Part shown: positions 40,904-51,518 of the stretch, piece by piece
Numbering within the stretch: position 1 is the stretch's first letter
Layout: the number at the start of each line of letters is the position of its first letter
NCBI GenBank assembly: GCA_001887945.1
Contig: LDOQ01000071.1
Span: 119,186 to 183,185 of the forward strand
Direction of reading: 5' to 3'
Length of the DNA stretch: 64,000 bases
DNA from: Spraguea lophii
Taxonomy: Eukaryota; Microsporidia; Spragueidae
Notes under the pieces: generated by a model
What the model saw: only the letters and a program-made list of their open reading frames with translations
Told to the model about the DNA's origin: nothing
Database searches by the model: none
Translations under genes and position numbers: made by a program

Positions 40904-43900
40904 ATGCATGCAAAAATCTCGTCAATATTTATATATCAAGATATTTTATATTTTACATCTGCCAATAATTTACTTTCCATAAACAAAAATATATTTTCTT
41001 TTGATTTTTCTATTAAATATTCAAAGATTTTTAACGATATTTTAATAATATATGGTAAGAATAATATTGTCGTAATAGATATAAATAATAATAAAATTAT
41101 TGAAAAATTATATGTTTCTTATATAACAGATATTATATTAGTAAAAGATATTTTATATGTACAAACAATGAATATGACGTATAAAATAATAAATATTTTA
41201 GAAAATAATAATTATAAAATAATCAAAGATAAAATAGAAAATATGAAATTATCTCATTCTTCTACAAAAATAGTGAATGGCAAAATAGAAAACAATAATT
41301 CATCGTATTCTCACATGATAATAGTTGATATGGAAGTAATAAGAAAAAAACAGAAAAATAGATTATATAAAAATATTTCCATTACTTTAAAAGAACCACA
41401 TAATAATTTTTTTACAACCTCAAAATTATTTTATTACAAAAATACGTTAATAAATTTATCGGGAACATTTCAAGGATATTTAATTATAAATACATTTTAT
41501 AATAAAAATAAATATAAAATACATACTGGGAGTATATTAGACATAGATTTTAAATATCCATATATTTATACCTGTTCTCAAGATAGATCTATTACCAAAC
41601 TTCTTTTAAATTCAGATTTTCAAATTATAGATAAAATATATCAAAAATATGATTATAGAAATAGAATATATCAATGTAAAATAGTTAATGATCGATTTAT
41701 TAGTGTAGCAGAGAATAATAAAATAAAGATAGATGATATAGATATAATGATAAATGGTGTTAGTTGTATTTATAATTATAAAGAAAATATTTTTTTAGGT
41801 ACAGAAGATGGATGTATAAAGAAAATAAAAAATAGATCTACAAAGATACATGATAATAATAAAGTAATAGAAAATGAATCTATAAAGATAAGTAACAATA
41901 ATAAAGTAATTGAAGATAATATTGTTAATAAAAATACAATAAAAGATAATAAGATTATTACATCAGTTAAAAATAAAATGATACCTAAGTATTCTAAATA
42001 TTTATTAAAAAATAATTATATTTTAGAAATAGTTTATGAAAATAATGAAGAACGAAATTATAACGACATTTTGGTAATAAAAGATAAAATATTATTAGTA
42101 CAAGAAAATAATTTAAAGATATACAATTTAAAAGAATCAGAAGCAAATTTAAATGAAATAAATACACAGAATAAAAATATTATTTTATTTAAAATTTTAA
42201 AATACAATGAGAAAGTAAATAATAACAACGAAAAAGATTCTATTGATATCGGTAATGATATTGAACAGAATAATAAAATATATTATATTGATATTAATAA
42301 TAATATTAATGAAAGCAATGAAAGAGACTGTATCTGTATCAATGAATTATTAGAAAATAATTATAATATTTTTTCTTATAAAGAAATATCATTTGAAAGT
42401 AAAATATTAAATATTATAGAAAATAATAATATCGAAGAAAGTATAGCTATCAATTTATATAATAGATCGTATATTTTATACGAAAATATTATATATTTTA
42501 TAAAAGATAAAATAATGTGTTTTAATAATAATTTATTAGGAAGTAGACATGGTGCAATCTATGAGATTGACAAGAAAATAAAAAAATATAAAATATTAAG
42601 AGATGGTATAACAGAGATAATTTTTAAAAATAAAAAAATATTTATTAGTAGTAGAGATGGTTGTATTTATAAAATAAAAAAGAAAAATATAAAAAATGAT
42701 ACTTTATCAGGAAATGAAATAAAAACTAATAATTTATCAGGCAAAGAAATAAAAACTAATAATTTATCAGGCAAAGAAAAAAAGAATAAAAATAAAATCA
42801 TAAGATTTAATACACCATACCAATATTTAAATAATTGTATTAAAAACCATTTAAAAGAAAATGATGATAAAGAATATTATTGTATTTGTTCTTATAAAAA
42901 AATAACAAATAATTTTTTAGAAGGAATTACAGATAATTTAGATGGTTGTTATTTCGATAAACAATTTTATATTGGTAATATAACAATGGATATAAAATCT
43001 ATAGAGAATTATAAAATAAAAAATAATATATTTTATTATACAAATAAAGATAATAAGGGAAATACTAATAACATAAATAATAAAGGAAAAGATTTGGGAA
43101 TAATAAATTTGGATAGATTATTTTATTATGATAGTAGTTTTATAGTAAAAAATATAATAAACGGTATTGGAGCAATAGATATAACAAAGGTTAAAAAATA
43201 TAGAAATGGATTTATTATTGGGGATGAATCTGGAAAGGTTATTTTTATGAAGATAAGTAGTAAATCGAATATAAATATAATAGATGAAATACAATTACCC
43301 GGGTCTATCATTGATATTCATATTAATAAGTATATTTTAGTTTCTACTTCTAACCATGTTTTATATATGTTAAAAATCAGTTGTAATAAAATATTTATAA
43401 AAAAGGAAATAAATCTATCTGCTAGAGTATGTGCTATAGGTGTTAAAAAGTATATTTTTGCGCAGTGTAGTAATAATAAAATGTATATTTTAAATAGAAA
43501 ATTGGAAATATTAAAAATAATAGATGAAAAGATAGGATATGCGATGAAAAGTGACGTAAATTTAATTAAAGGGAATTTGGATGGGACTATTACTGAATAT
43601 AAAAAAATCAATAGAAAAAAATATAAAAATAAGATTTTAGAAGAGAAAGATTGTCTAATGATTAGGAATAGCATGTTTTTACGTAGTGAAAATAAAGTAC
43701 ATAATAAAGCTATTTTTGCTTTAGATGCTTACAAAGGAAATATTGTTAGTGGAGGTGATGATCATTTAGTTGTGTATGATAACAAAAAATATATTTATGG
43801 TGATATTCCAATATTAGATATACGTTGTGTATCGAATAGTGATTGCTTTAATGTATTCGTGTGTTATAGAAATAGACTTTTAATTCTGGATAAAAATTTT

Positions 43901-44017
43901 AGAATAAAAAACGAAAAGACATTTTATTTTATAGCACAGGCATTTGAAATAGATGAAAAATATGCATATGTAGTAGGAAATGGATTTATAAGATATAAAA
44001 TTAAAGATCTTATATAA
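40904..44017 (+). CDS. Large WD40/beta-propeller protein, possibly WDR6/Rtt10-like
   Basis: 1037 residues rich in short beta-strands. WD-like units are visible: HTGSILDIDFKYPYIYTCSQDRSI (about 207-230), GVSCIYNYKENIFLGTEDGC, KKIFISSRDGCIYKI and HNKAIFALDAYKGNIVSGGDDHLVVYD near the C-terminus. The arrangement of two or more propellers at about 1000 residues, and the H-G-I---- CSQDRS form, resembles WDR6/Rtt10 (Trm734), the partner of the tRNA 2'-O-methyltransferase Trm7. Other large WD proteins remain possible. Near residue 605 a perfect 30-bp unit encoding LSGKEIKTNN is repeated almost three times. Asn/Lys loops interrupt the propeller at about 310-350. Confidence 0.6.
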   Translation: MHAKISSIFIYQDILYFTSANNLLSINKNIFSFDFSIKYSKIFNDILIIYGKNNIVVIDINNNKIIEKLYVSYITDIILVKDILYVQTMNMTYKIINILENNNYKIIKDKIENMKLSHSSTKIVNGKIENNNSSYSHMIIVDMEVIRKKQKNRLYKNISITLKEPHNNFFTTSKLFYYKNTLINLSGTFQGYLIINTFYNKNKYKIHTGSILDIDFKYPYIYTCSQDRSITKLLLNSDFQIIDKIYQKYDYRNRIYQCKIVNDRFISVAENNKIKIDDIDIMINGVSCIYNYKENIFLGTEDGCIKKIKNRSTKIHDNNKVIENESIKISNNNKVIEDNIVNKNTIKDNKIITSVKNKMIPKYSKYLLKNNYILEIVYENNEERNYNDILVIKDKILLVQENNLKIYNLKESEANLNEINTQNKNIILFKILKYNEKVNNNNEKDSIDIGNDIEQNNKIYYIDINNNINESNERDCICINELLENNYNIFSYKEISFESKILNIIENNNIEESIAINLYNRSYILYENIIYFIKDKIMCFNNNLLGSRHGAIYEIDKKIKKYKILRDGITEIIFKNKKIFISSRDGCIYKIKKKNIKNDTLSGNEIKTNNLSGKEIKTNNLSGKEKKNKNKIIRFNTPYQYLNNCIKNHLKENDDKEYYCICSYKKITNNFLEGITDNLDGCYFDKQFYIGNITMDIKSIENYKIKNNIFYYTNKDNKGNTNNINNKGKDLGIINLDRLFYYDSSFIVKNIINGIGAIDITKVKKYRNGFIIGDESGKVIFMKISSKSNINIIDEIQLPGSIIDIHINKYILVSTSNHVLYMLKISCNKIFIKKEINLSARVCAIGVKKYIFAQCSNNKMYILNRKLEILKIIDEKIGYAMKSDVNLIKGNLDGTITEYKKINRKKYKNKILEEKDCLMIRNSMFLRSENKVHNKAIFALDAYKGNIVSGGDDHLVVYDNKKYIYGDIPILDIRCVSNSDCFNVFVCYRNRLLILDKNFRIKNEKTFYFIAQAFEIDEKYAYVVGNGFIRYKIKDLI
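42708..42785 (+). repeat. 30-bp tandem repeat inside the WD40 gene
   Basis: Nearly three copies of a unit with TTATCAGGCAAAGAAATAAA encode LSG(N/K)EIKTNN. The reading frame is kept. Confidence 0.75.
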
Positions 44018-44929
44018 TGACGTAAATTAATTGAAATTATTTAATCAGTAATATGTTATAACTCAAGATGTTAATATAATGAGGTATGAAAAAAGATAAC
44101 AGATTACTCATAAAAGAAAATATTTATAAATATTACATTTCTACTCATATAATATATGTGGATTAAGCAAATAAAAGTAAATGTTATATGTAAAACGTTG
44201 ATAATTCCATTAAAAACCATTTTTGCTGTATTTTAATAATTTTATAATTCTAAATCTTTCTCTAATGGAAAAAAATTATTATGTTTTGATAACTAATTTT
44301 TAAATCAATTAGTTTTTAATCAATATATTGTATGTGTAACAGAATGCTACTTTTAAGTTTTATTTTCTAGAAATTTATTTATTTAAATAAATAAATTTCT
44401 ACCTTTAGGTTATGTTTAGAAAAGAAATAAATAAAGTTTATTTTAATGAAGATCAGCCGAGAGAGAGTCTTACGGCTACAGTATGATTTCCATTTGTTAA
44501 AAATATTAAAGATGACCAAAATGTTTAATTAATAACGATATGTTCTGTTAATAATTAGCAAATATATACATTGATATCTTAACAGGGGATTGCAATGCTT
44601 GTTATTATAAATGAATATTTCGATAAATGTTATTAAAATGTACCTATATTGAAAATTTAATCGTTTAAAAACCTCGTAACCTTTAAAACAACGATATTTA
44701 CAGGATAATTCAAAAAAATAGGTTTATTTAAATAAATCATATATATTAGATAAGCAATATTCCGTTAAAACATTGCTTACTTTCTCTCCTATTTTAATAT
44801 AAAATTTTATAGGAAAAAACACAGATGTTATTATTAAAGTGGTTTATAGTACCTAAATCTTATTTTTTAAAAATATCTCATTTATTTATATTTGGTCTTT
44901 TATTTGATAGATAACATTAACACAAATAA
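44018..44929. other. Gene-free stretch, probably old mobile DNA
   Basis: No intact ORF. A CAGGGGATTGCAA string near 44583 resembles the SINE body, but its surroundings do not align well. Confidence 0.4.
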
Positions 44930-45660
44930 AGGTATTCACCATAAAGTTTAATCTGGGAGAGTAAATAGATAGAAATAAGTATCTGGTGTTTCTCTCTGTT
45001 AAATAAAATAATACTTTGTTAATCTTATGAGGTCTAAAACTATCTAATATTAGAATTGTATTATTATCATACGTTTTTTTAATGAATATTTTAAAACGTC
45101 ACAAATTATATGCATTTTTTATAAGCTTATTATGTATTATATCAGCTTGTGGAAAAAATCACACATATCGAAATGTTTTAATATAGGCTAGTTGCAACAT
45201 AAACAGTGATTGTATATTTACAAGGCCATGTCTATATGAATTGCTCATGTGGAGTTTAAATCCAATTCTTCTAAAAACAAGAATGTTTTGTTCAACATCA
45301 CAAGAAATATCGAACAATAGTTACAATTTGTTTTAGATGATCACCTGAAAAGACAATAAAGGATGTCTTTTTCGACTTTTTCTAATGATACTAGTAACCT
45401 TAATAGTTTTATGTATAATAGACTGTGATACATGCCAATTCTTGCTATACTTGCTATACGTCGATTTAGGTTAAAAAGTTATTTTAAATAAAAATATCTC
45501 GGATAACAGCAATATCAACCTCTTTATTTTTTGATTTCCACGTTTTTACTATTGTGGTCCTCAAAAGATACAGAGAGATTCTCATCAAAAAATCTTAAAA
45601 AATTATAAATAACATTCCAATCAAGATTAATTATCGCAATAAATAATACGAGAATATTAT
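44930..45660 (-). mobile_element. Decayed Tc1/IS630-pogo type transposase
   Basis: On the minus strand, around 45065-44940, a frame reads ILDSFRPHKINKVLFYLTER then NTRYLFLSIYSPRLN. This matches the second and third catalytic blocks (ILD----HK--KV, then LP-YSP-LN-IE) of Tc1/mariner-superfamily transposases. The final Glu is lost. Upstream minus-strand fragments to about 45660 may be its N-terminal part. No terminal repeats were seen. Confidence 0.45.
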
Positions 45661-45872
45661 TCATCATTATATGTTCTATTTTTCGCGAAAAGATCTTCTG
45701 TTACATTAGTATACGCCTTCCTTTGTATAACCATTATGGAATATGCAATATTTAAAATAAATACATTTTAAAAATTTTTAAAAACGTTTATATTAACAAA
45801 GGACTTTACATATACGTAAATTATTAAAATAAAGACATTTTATTTAAAAATAAACTTTATTTTTTCTTTGAA

Positions 45873-46943
45873 TTATCCTGTATTTATTATTGCACTACAA
45901 AAAGGTACGTATACGTTATCATTTCCATCATCTTTAAAATATAACCCAAAATAAATACCTCTAGCACCATCTGAAACCTTTTTTGCATATAATTTTTTTA
46001 TGCCTGATTTTATATAATCCGGTATATTTGATATATCATCTATATATAAAAGATTATATGCAGTATTTACAACAAAAATATTCAACTTCTTAGATTTACA
46101 TATATTTTCCTTCTTGTTGTAATATTTACATACAAAAGCCAAAAAACTATTATTCTCCATTTTCATACCTTTTACTGATTTTTCTATCGCATATATTTTA
46201 TTCACTGAAAACATCTCTATAGGATTTATCGTCTCCTTTTCAATTTCCACCACCCGTTTTTCATTTTCTTTTGTACCATACACATGCAAATTGGTACGTA
46301 TTCCACTTTTCCCATCATTACATATATATACTCTATAATTATAAACATATAAAGCATATACACCATCACGTATTATTCCATGACTATTATGTAAAAATAA
46401 TTTTTTTTCACCATCCAAAATATACTCATCACTAGAATCATCAAAATAAAATGTATACATTTCATTATTGTAAACATCATGTAATTTTTCAGATTCAAAT
46501 AAATCACCTATAGATAATGAATTATCTTTTATACTATCACAATAATAACCATTTAATATCAATGCATCAACATATTTATTATCATCTTTTATTTTTATAT
46601 TTTTAGGAAATCTAGATAATATAGATGTATCATAATTTATAATATCTTCTATATCAAAATATTCATTGTATTTTATATTTTTATCTTTTTTATCAATATT
46701 GATTTTATTATGCTTTTCATCGTTACTGCTTTCTTTATATTTTTTATTTTTAATAATTTTATTATGTTTTTCATCCTTTTTACCATTAATAATTTTACCA
46801 TGCTTTTCATTTTTATCATTTTCACTATTAACAATATTTCTATTTCTTATAAAATTTACAGTTCCATATAAACATATACTAGTAAGTAAACATATTATAA
46901 TAAATAAAATTATTATTTTTAACCTTCTATTATTTATAGACAT
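45873..46943 (-). CDS. Signal-anchor protein with Lys-rich repeats, 356 aa
   Basis: A short basic N-terminus (MSINNRRLK) precedes a hydrophobic segment (about 9-30, IIILFIIICLLTSICLYG), which suggests a signal anchor. Residues 38-85 hold degenerate units DEKHNKII-NKK and DEKHNKINIDKK. From about 90 to the end is a compact folded domain rich in Tyr and Asp with several Cys, of no recognised family. The location would be the secretory pathway or cell surface. The ATG lacks a CCC motif, in line with the other signal-bearing genes here. Confidence 0.65.
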   Translation of the reverse strand: MSINNRRLKIIILFIIICLLTSICLYGTVNFIRNRNIVNSENDKNEKHGKIINGKKDEKHNKIIKNKKYKESSNDEKHNKINIDKKDKNIKYNEYFDIEDIINYDTSILSRFPKNIKIKDDNKYVDALILNGYYCDSIKDNSLSIGDLFESEKLHDVYNNEMYTFYFDDSSDEYILDGEKKLFLHNSHGIIRDGVYALYVYNYRVYICNDGKSGIRTNLHVYGTKENEKRVVEIEKETINPIEMFSVNKIYAIEKSVKGMKMENNSFLAFVCKYYNKKENICKSKKLNIFVVNTAYNLLYIDDISNIPDYIKSGIKKLYAKKVSDGARGIYFGLYFKDDGNDNVYVPFCSAIINTG

Positions 46944-47189
46944 GGTTATATTTTATTATTACATTATAATATATAAATATAATATACCATTTATAGTATA
47001 TTATTTTATTATAGAATATTTTTATTGTAATAATAATTGATAATATATAAAACTGAGTTTAAAATGTAATAATTTTATTTATTATAATATTTATATATTT
47101 TAATTTAGTTCTTATAATAATAGTTGATAATATTTATTTCTATTGTAATATTATCATGTTTTTGGTATTTATATATTTTAATTGAATTT

Positions 47190-47640
47190 TCATGATTCAG
47201 TAAGTTGTTGCATGGTAACCAAGTCCTTAATTTAATTTCTTACCCAGAAAAATTTGTAAAATAAAAAAAATAAAAAATAAAAGAGAAAAATGAAAGGAAA
47301 AGATAATTGAATGGATAAAAGTTCAATGATTTTAATATACATTATATGATAGTCTCATTATTAGATCAAAGTAATGCTTAGTAAGTGTAATTGTAATTAT
47401 TATATTAAGTTAACTTAGCCAATATTATGTCAAAAAAGGAGGTTGGAATATTATTCAGATTGGTCAAATGGTAATTGCATTATATGCGAATTCCAAATAT
47501 ATCAAAATATAAAATAAAATAATGTATATATATAACAAAACCTATTAGTATAAGTTACTCAAGAAATCAATAACCTCAAACTATAAATCAATTATAACAA
47601 ATTATAATTGTTTGATGATTAACAAAATATTATTTTAAAA
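47190..47640 (+). mobile_element. Decayed SINE copy
   Basis: CATGGTAACCAAGTCC, TTACCCAGAAAAATTT, ATTAGATCAAAGTAATG, TTAGCCAATATTATG, AAACCTATTAGTATAAG and a terminal AAAA-rich tail match the SINE order, with many substitutions. The B box has been lost. Confidence 0.55.
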
Positions 47641-47707
47641 AAAGTTAATATTTTATATATTTTTACAAAAAATAAACTTATTGACTCAATAACTTTTTAT
47701 TTAGATG

Positions 47708-48922
47708 TTATTTCTTTTTTGTTTTTTTCTTATTTTCATTCTTCTTCGTTCCTGCTGGCCTTCCCCTCTTCTTCTCTTGTTTTTCCTCTATAACATTATC
47801 TTCCTCTTTTATAGCCTTCTTAGATTTATTTGTCTGTTTTTTTATTTCCTTCTTTTCTTCCTTTGCAGTCTTATTTATTTCTTTTTTCGATTTGTTTTTA
47901 GCTTCTGTTATCTGCTTCTTACTATTTTTTGCAACATTCTTTATTTCTTTCTTCGTTTTATCTTTAATAGCTTCCATTTCTTCTTTAACATCAATCTCAT
48001 TTTTTATATCATTCGTTATTTCTTCTTTTATCTCTTCTTTCATTTCTTCCATTGCTTCATCAATATCTTCTACTAAATCATCCATTGCTTCTCCAACTTC
48101 TTCTCTTATAGTGTTTATTATAGCATGTTTATTTATTTCGATATATTCTTCTTTTACTTCTTCTTCCTCGTAAACAACTTCGTTAGAAGGTTCTTGCACT
48201 AATGGATATGTATTTATTTCTTCTATTTGATCTTCTAATGGTCGTATTTCAGGAATAGCATAAGTTCCTTCGTTTATATAATTTTCTTCTATTTCATCCT
48301 CTATTTCATCTTGTACTTCTTTTTCTATCTCTCTTTCGATTTCTTCTTCAATTTCTGAACTTAATTCTTGTTGTTCATTTACGTCTACTTCTTCCACAAT
48401 TTCATTATCCTCCAAAACATCAGCATCAGTAGGAACATCCACCATATCCACCGCATTATCTTCTATTTGCAAAAGCTTACTATCCGTTTTATCGACCGGT
48501 ACTTTCAATTCCTCATTTCTTTTCTTCTTGCCACTTTTATACACCAAAGACTTCTTATTAGTCTTATCACCCAATCTCTCAGCTTTTATCTTACGTCCTT
48601 TTACTTCCAACGTATCACCCATATTATACTCCACCTTACCATTTTTAAATACACCTCCTATTTTCACGTCATCCCCTTTAATTACACATACACCCTCCTT
48701 TAAATACACTATGACATGCTCATCCATAACAGTAGGAAGCTGTATACGTATATCACACAACAAAGAAGATCCAATAGTAAGAATATCCTTTTTCAATATA
48801 AATGATATATTCTTATTCTTGGATTTATCAGAATTTATATCAGTAATATCAAAATTTTTATTAGTGTCTACATCCACGTGATTAAAATTATCAGAAGATA
48901 ATACAATTGTTATTCGATACAT
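47708..48922 (-). CDS. FHA-domain nuclear protein with AT-hook
   Basis: Residues 41-116 form an FHA fold: ILTIGSSLLCDIRIQLPTVMDEHV, VYLKEGVCVI and a closing YNMGDTLEVKGRKIKAE. The CDIRIQLP string is the one found in Ki-67-type FHA domains. The Arg that usually follows the first Gly is Ser here, so phosphothreonine binding may be altered. An acidic Glu-rich middle (about 165-300) follows. Then come amphipathic Lys/Ala repeats (KKEIKNVAKNSKKQITEA and similar, about 310-375) and an AT-hook KRGRPAGTKK (385-394) in a Lys-rich tail. This suggests a chromosome- or nucleolus-associated protein. The CCC motif before the ATG supports the start. Confidence 0.75.
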   Translation of the reverse strand: MYRITIVLSSDNFNHVDVDTNKNFDITDINSDKSKNKNISFILKKDILTIGSSLLCDIRIQLPTVMDEHVIVYLKEGVCVIKGDDVKIGGVFKNGKVEYNMGDTLEVKGRKIKAERLGDKTNKKSLVYKSGKKKRNEELKVPVDKTDSKLLQIEDNAVDMVDVPTDADVLEDNEIVEEVDVNEQQELSSEIEEEIEREIEKEVQDEIEDEIEENYINEGTYAIPEIRPLEDQIEEINTYPLVQEPSNEVVYEEEEVKEEYIEINKHAIINTIREEVGEAMDDLVEDIDEAMEEMKEEIKEEITNDIKNEIDVKEEMEAIKDKTKKEIKNVAKNSKKQITEAKNKSKKEINKTAKEEKKEIKKQTNKSKKAIKEEDNVIEEKQEKKRGRPAGTKKNENKKKTKKK

Positions 48923-48931
48923 AAATTGTTA

Positions 48932-48934
48932 GGG
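48932..48934 (-). promoter_or_regulatory. CCC start-proximal motif
   Basis: ACACCCTAACAATTT precedes the minus-strand ATG at 48922. Confidence 0.55.
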
Positions 48935-49019
48935 TGTAAGGTATAATTAAAACATAAATAGAAGAAACAAAAGTAAAACAATCAGATCTTAATGATATGA
49001 ATAATATAATATGATAGAG

Positions 49020-49135
49020 TATGATATAGCATATAACGTAGAGAATATAGCATATAACGTAGAAAGTATAAAATATTATTGAAGATACAGGATATAACAC
49101 ATAGCGTAGAGGATATAACGTAGAAATAAAAAAAT
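49020..49135. repeat. Short imperfect tandem repeats
   Basis: Units resembling AATATAGCATATAACGTAGA recur about four times upstream of the FHA gene. Confidence 0.5.
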
Positions 49136-49249
49136 ATTATCAATTAAATTTTATTTAAAAGCTTATAAATATTCTCATACTAAAAAATAATAAATAAGAA
49201 ATATTTTATTTTCTCATATATTATCTTCTTTAATATCTTATATATTCTT

Positions 49250-50170
49250 AATTTATCTCAATATTTAAATATTAGAAATATATATCTATCACCTATATCA
49301 AACCAATTATCCATATTACATCTTTTAAAAAACTCATCCATATAAAAATATACCCCATTTCACATAGATTATTTCTTCTCATTAATATTTGTATTATAGA
49401 TATAAGAAATTATAAATCTCTCCAATCATCATCTTATATATAAATATCACATAATTGATCATCATTTATTTTTATATAATTTTTATAATATAATTTATAC
49501 GTTTTAATATCATTATAACCATAATATAATTTAAATGTTAATATTTCCACAAGTGATACTTTTTTAAAATAACGTATTTTCAGTTCTACTTTTTATTTTT
49601 AAGTCTTTGAAATAATATTTTATTTTTATATTCAATATCTTCTTTCGCAATCATTTCTTCTTCAAATTTTATATTAAAAAATAATTATCTTTCAATATTA
49701 TTTCTAGGTAATTTATAATTTCTCATAATTAGCTAATCCTTCTTTATTAATAACATAATATTCTTTTACATTAACATAATATTCTTCTGTAATATTTGAT
49801 ACCAAAATATATTATAAAATATTATAAAATATTTTCATTAGAATATTAAAAGAAGCATATATAAAAGAATCATAATAATCAAAATCCAATATACATTTAA
49901 AAATATATAAAAGAATCATAATAAACAATAAATAATAATAAATAATATTTTCTAAAAAAAATTATAAATAAAATAATAAACATAATATAAATGTATTAGA
50001 TGTTTTAATAAACTAATAATATTATATTATTTTATATTTCATATTATATTTTTTTATTTTCTTTCACGTATTAAATTATCCAATCCTTCCATTGTTTGAT
50101 ATATCATATCTTTATTAAATTTCTTATATCTACGATAAACCTTTACTTTAGAAATATTAAATCAATTATT
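49250..50170 (-). pseudogene. Possible heavily decayed gene
   Basis: Minus-strand fragments in several frames look protein-like: VKVYRRYKKFNKDMIYQTME (about 50140-50070), EEYYVNVKEYYVINKEGLA (about 49790-49730), KFEEEMIAKEDIEYKNKI (about 49680-49620) and LVEILTFKLYYGYNDIKTYK (about 49560-49490). They are not repetitive and share one direction, but stops and shifts separate them. No family is recognised. It lies between the FHA gene and L5 in a 1.4-kb stretch without other genes. Confidence 0.3.
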
Positions 50171-50349
50171 TTAATACCTCTTATTAGGTTAGATTGAAAT
50201 AATAAAATTATTGAATGATAATAATGAAAATACCAATAATAGAAAATATTTATCTAATAAACATTCTTATACAATAATTCTTATAATATTTAAAATAATA
50301 AAATAATTCTTATACAATAATAAAATAATAATATTGCGGTTAAAAAATT

Positions 50350-51225
50350 TTAATTATTTTCCACCAGCTTCTGTTGTACTCTTGCATCTCTTTCCTCCTT
50401 TGTCAACTTCATAACCTTATATTTCTTCAATGCAGAATAATCTTTCTTTTCCTTCTTACTTATCTCCTTGGTAACAATACTATTAAAGAGATTTTCATAC
50501 ATTTTCTCTAAATCCTCTGCATTGATATTCTGTTTGATATATTCAGAGAATTGTTTTTTAAACTTAGTTTCATCTTCTTTTTTAAGAAGTTGCATGTAAT
50601 TGGCAACCTCTTTTCCAAAGATTCTATCTCTAAGTTTCTGTTGATCGAATTCTTCATCTTTATTATATCCTGGGAATATTTTTGGTGAATATGGTATTTT
50701 TATACCACCGTCACTAGCTCCTTTCATTGCAGCAAATACTTTTGCACCTTTTGAATTTCTACTTAATCCAATATCCAAATAACACCTATACGCATTTTTC
50801 TCGCCTTCAATATCTTCTACGACATCAACATCAGTACAGAATTTTGGTTTATAAATATTATCTAATTTCTCCATTCTTAGAATTTTTCTTGCACATAATA
50901 ATCCAGTTGCATAAGCAGCAGAATAATTTGTAAATCCTACTTTCAAGCCAAATTCTTTTAATTCTGCAGATGTAGCTTGTGCAACAACCATATCACCACC
51001 TAAATGTGATTTTACCACCTGGCAAATAACCTTACTATTGGTAATTCTAACTACCAATCTACTTTTATCCTCACCCACATTTTTCTGATCCAATTTTATA
51101 AGCTTGGTACGACGACGGTAATTTGTCTTGCATAAACGACGTCTTCTCTTTTTTGTTTGAAAACGTTGGAAGTATGATTTCTTGGATTTATTGTCAGACT
51201 GAAAATTAATTGAATTACTTACCAT
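50350..51225 (-). CDS. RPL5: 60S ribosomal protein L5 (uL18)
   Basis: Binds 5S rRNA in the large subunit. Family blocks in order: KKSYFQRFQTKKRRRR, NYRRRTKLI, RLVVRITNSKVICQVV, GGDMVVAQATS, KVGFTNYSAAYATGLLCARKIL, AYRCYLDIGLSRNSKGAKVF, MKGASDGGIKIPYSPKIFPGY and a basic C-terminus. The length of 291 is normal. The ATG is followed directly by GTAAGT, and 24 nt later TTTTCAG ends. The first residues VSNSINFQ may therefore be an intron read-through, giving a mature start M-SDNKSKKSY. The insert is a multiple of three and has no stop, so the frame alone cannot decide. Confidence 0.93.
   Translation of the reverse strand: MVSNSINFQSDNKSKKSYFQRFQTKKRRRRLCKTNYRRRTKLIKLDQKNVGEDKSRLVVRITNSKVICQVVKSHLGGDMVVAQATSAELKEFGLKVGFTNYSAAYATGLLCARKILRMEKLDNIYKPKFCTDVDVVEDIEGEKNAYRCYLDIGLSRNSKGAKVFAAMKGASDGGIKIPYSPKIFPGYNKDEEFDQQKLRDRIFGKEVANYMQLLKKEDETKFKKQFSEYIKQNINAEDLEKMYENLFNSIVTKEISKKEKKDYSALKKYKVMKLTKEERDARVQQKLVENN
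51199..51222 (-). other. Candidate 24-nt spliceosomal intron after the L5 start codon
   Basis: On the minus strand the segment begins GTAAGT directly after the ATG and ends TTTTCAG before TCTGAC. TTAAT near the 3' end could act as a branch site. Microsporidian introns are known to be very short and to cluster at the 5' ends of ribosomal protein genes. Confidence 0.5.
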
Positions 51226-51233
51226 TTTTTTTA

Positions 51234-51236
51234 GGG
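51234..51236 (-). promoter_or_regulatory. CCC start-proximal motif
   Basis: TACCCTAAAAAAA precedes the L5 ATG at 51225. Confidence 0.6.
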
Positions 51237-51518
51237 TAGAAAAAAAAAATAAAATAATAAAAATTTAAAAAATAAAAAAATAATTTTATATTAGTGATAT
51301 AAGAGATTGTGAGATTAGTGATTGTGATATGAGTGAGATATTAGTAAGATTGTGGTTGTTAATGGTTAGGAGTGAAAGTGAGAAATGTTTGTGGCAGATA
51401 AGAATTGATAAAAATGAAAAGTTAATAAATAACTCATAACTCATAAATAATAAATAATAAATAACAATTAACAAATACGTAATACAACAAATAAATACTA
51501 ATAAATACTACATACTCT

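Noticed and set aside
44560..44620. Another SINE fragment around CAGGGGATTGCAATGC
   Set aside because: Only about 13 bases match the body; the flanking sequence does not follow the SINE order well enough.
47705..48881. Plus-strand frames opposite the FHA gene
   Set aside because: Low-complexity reversals of Lys/Glu codons. The minus strand has the FHA domain and CCC-marked start.
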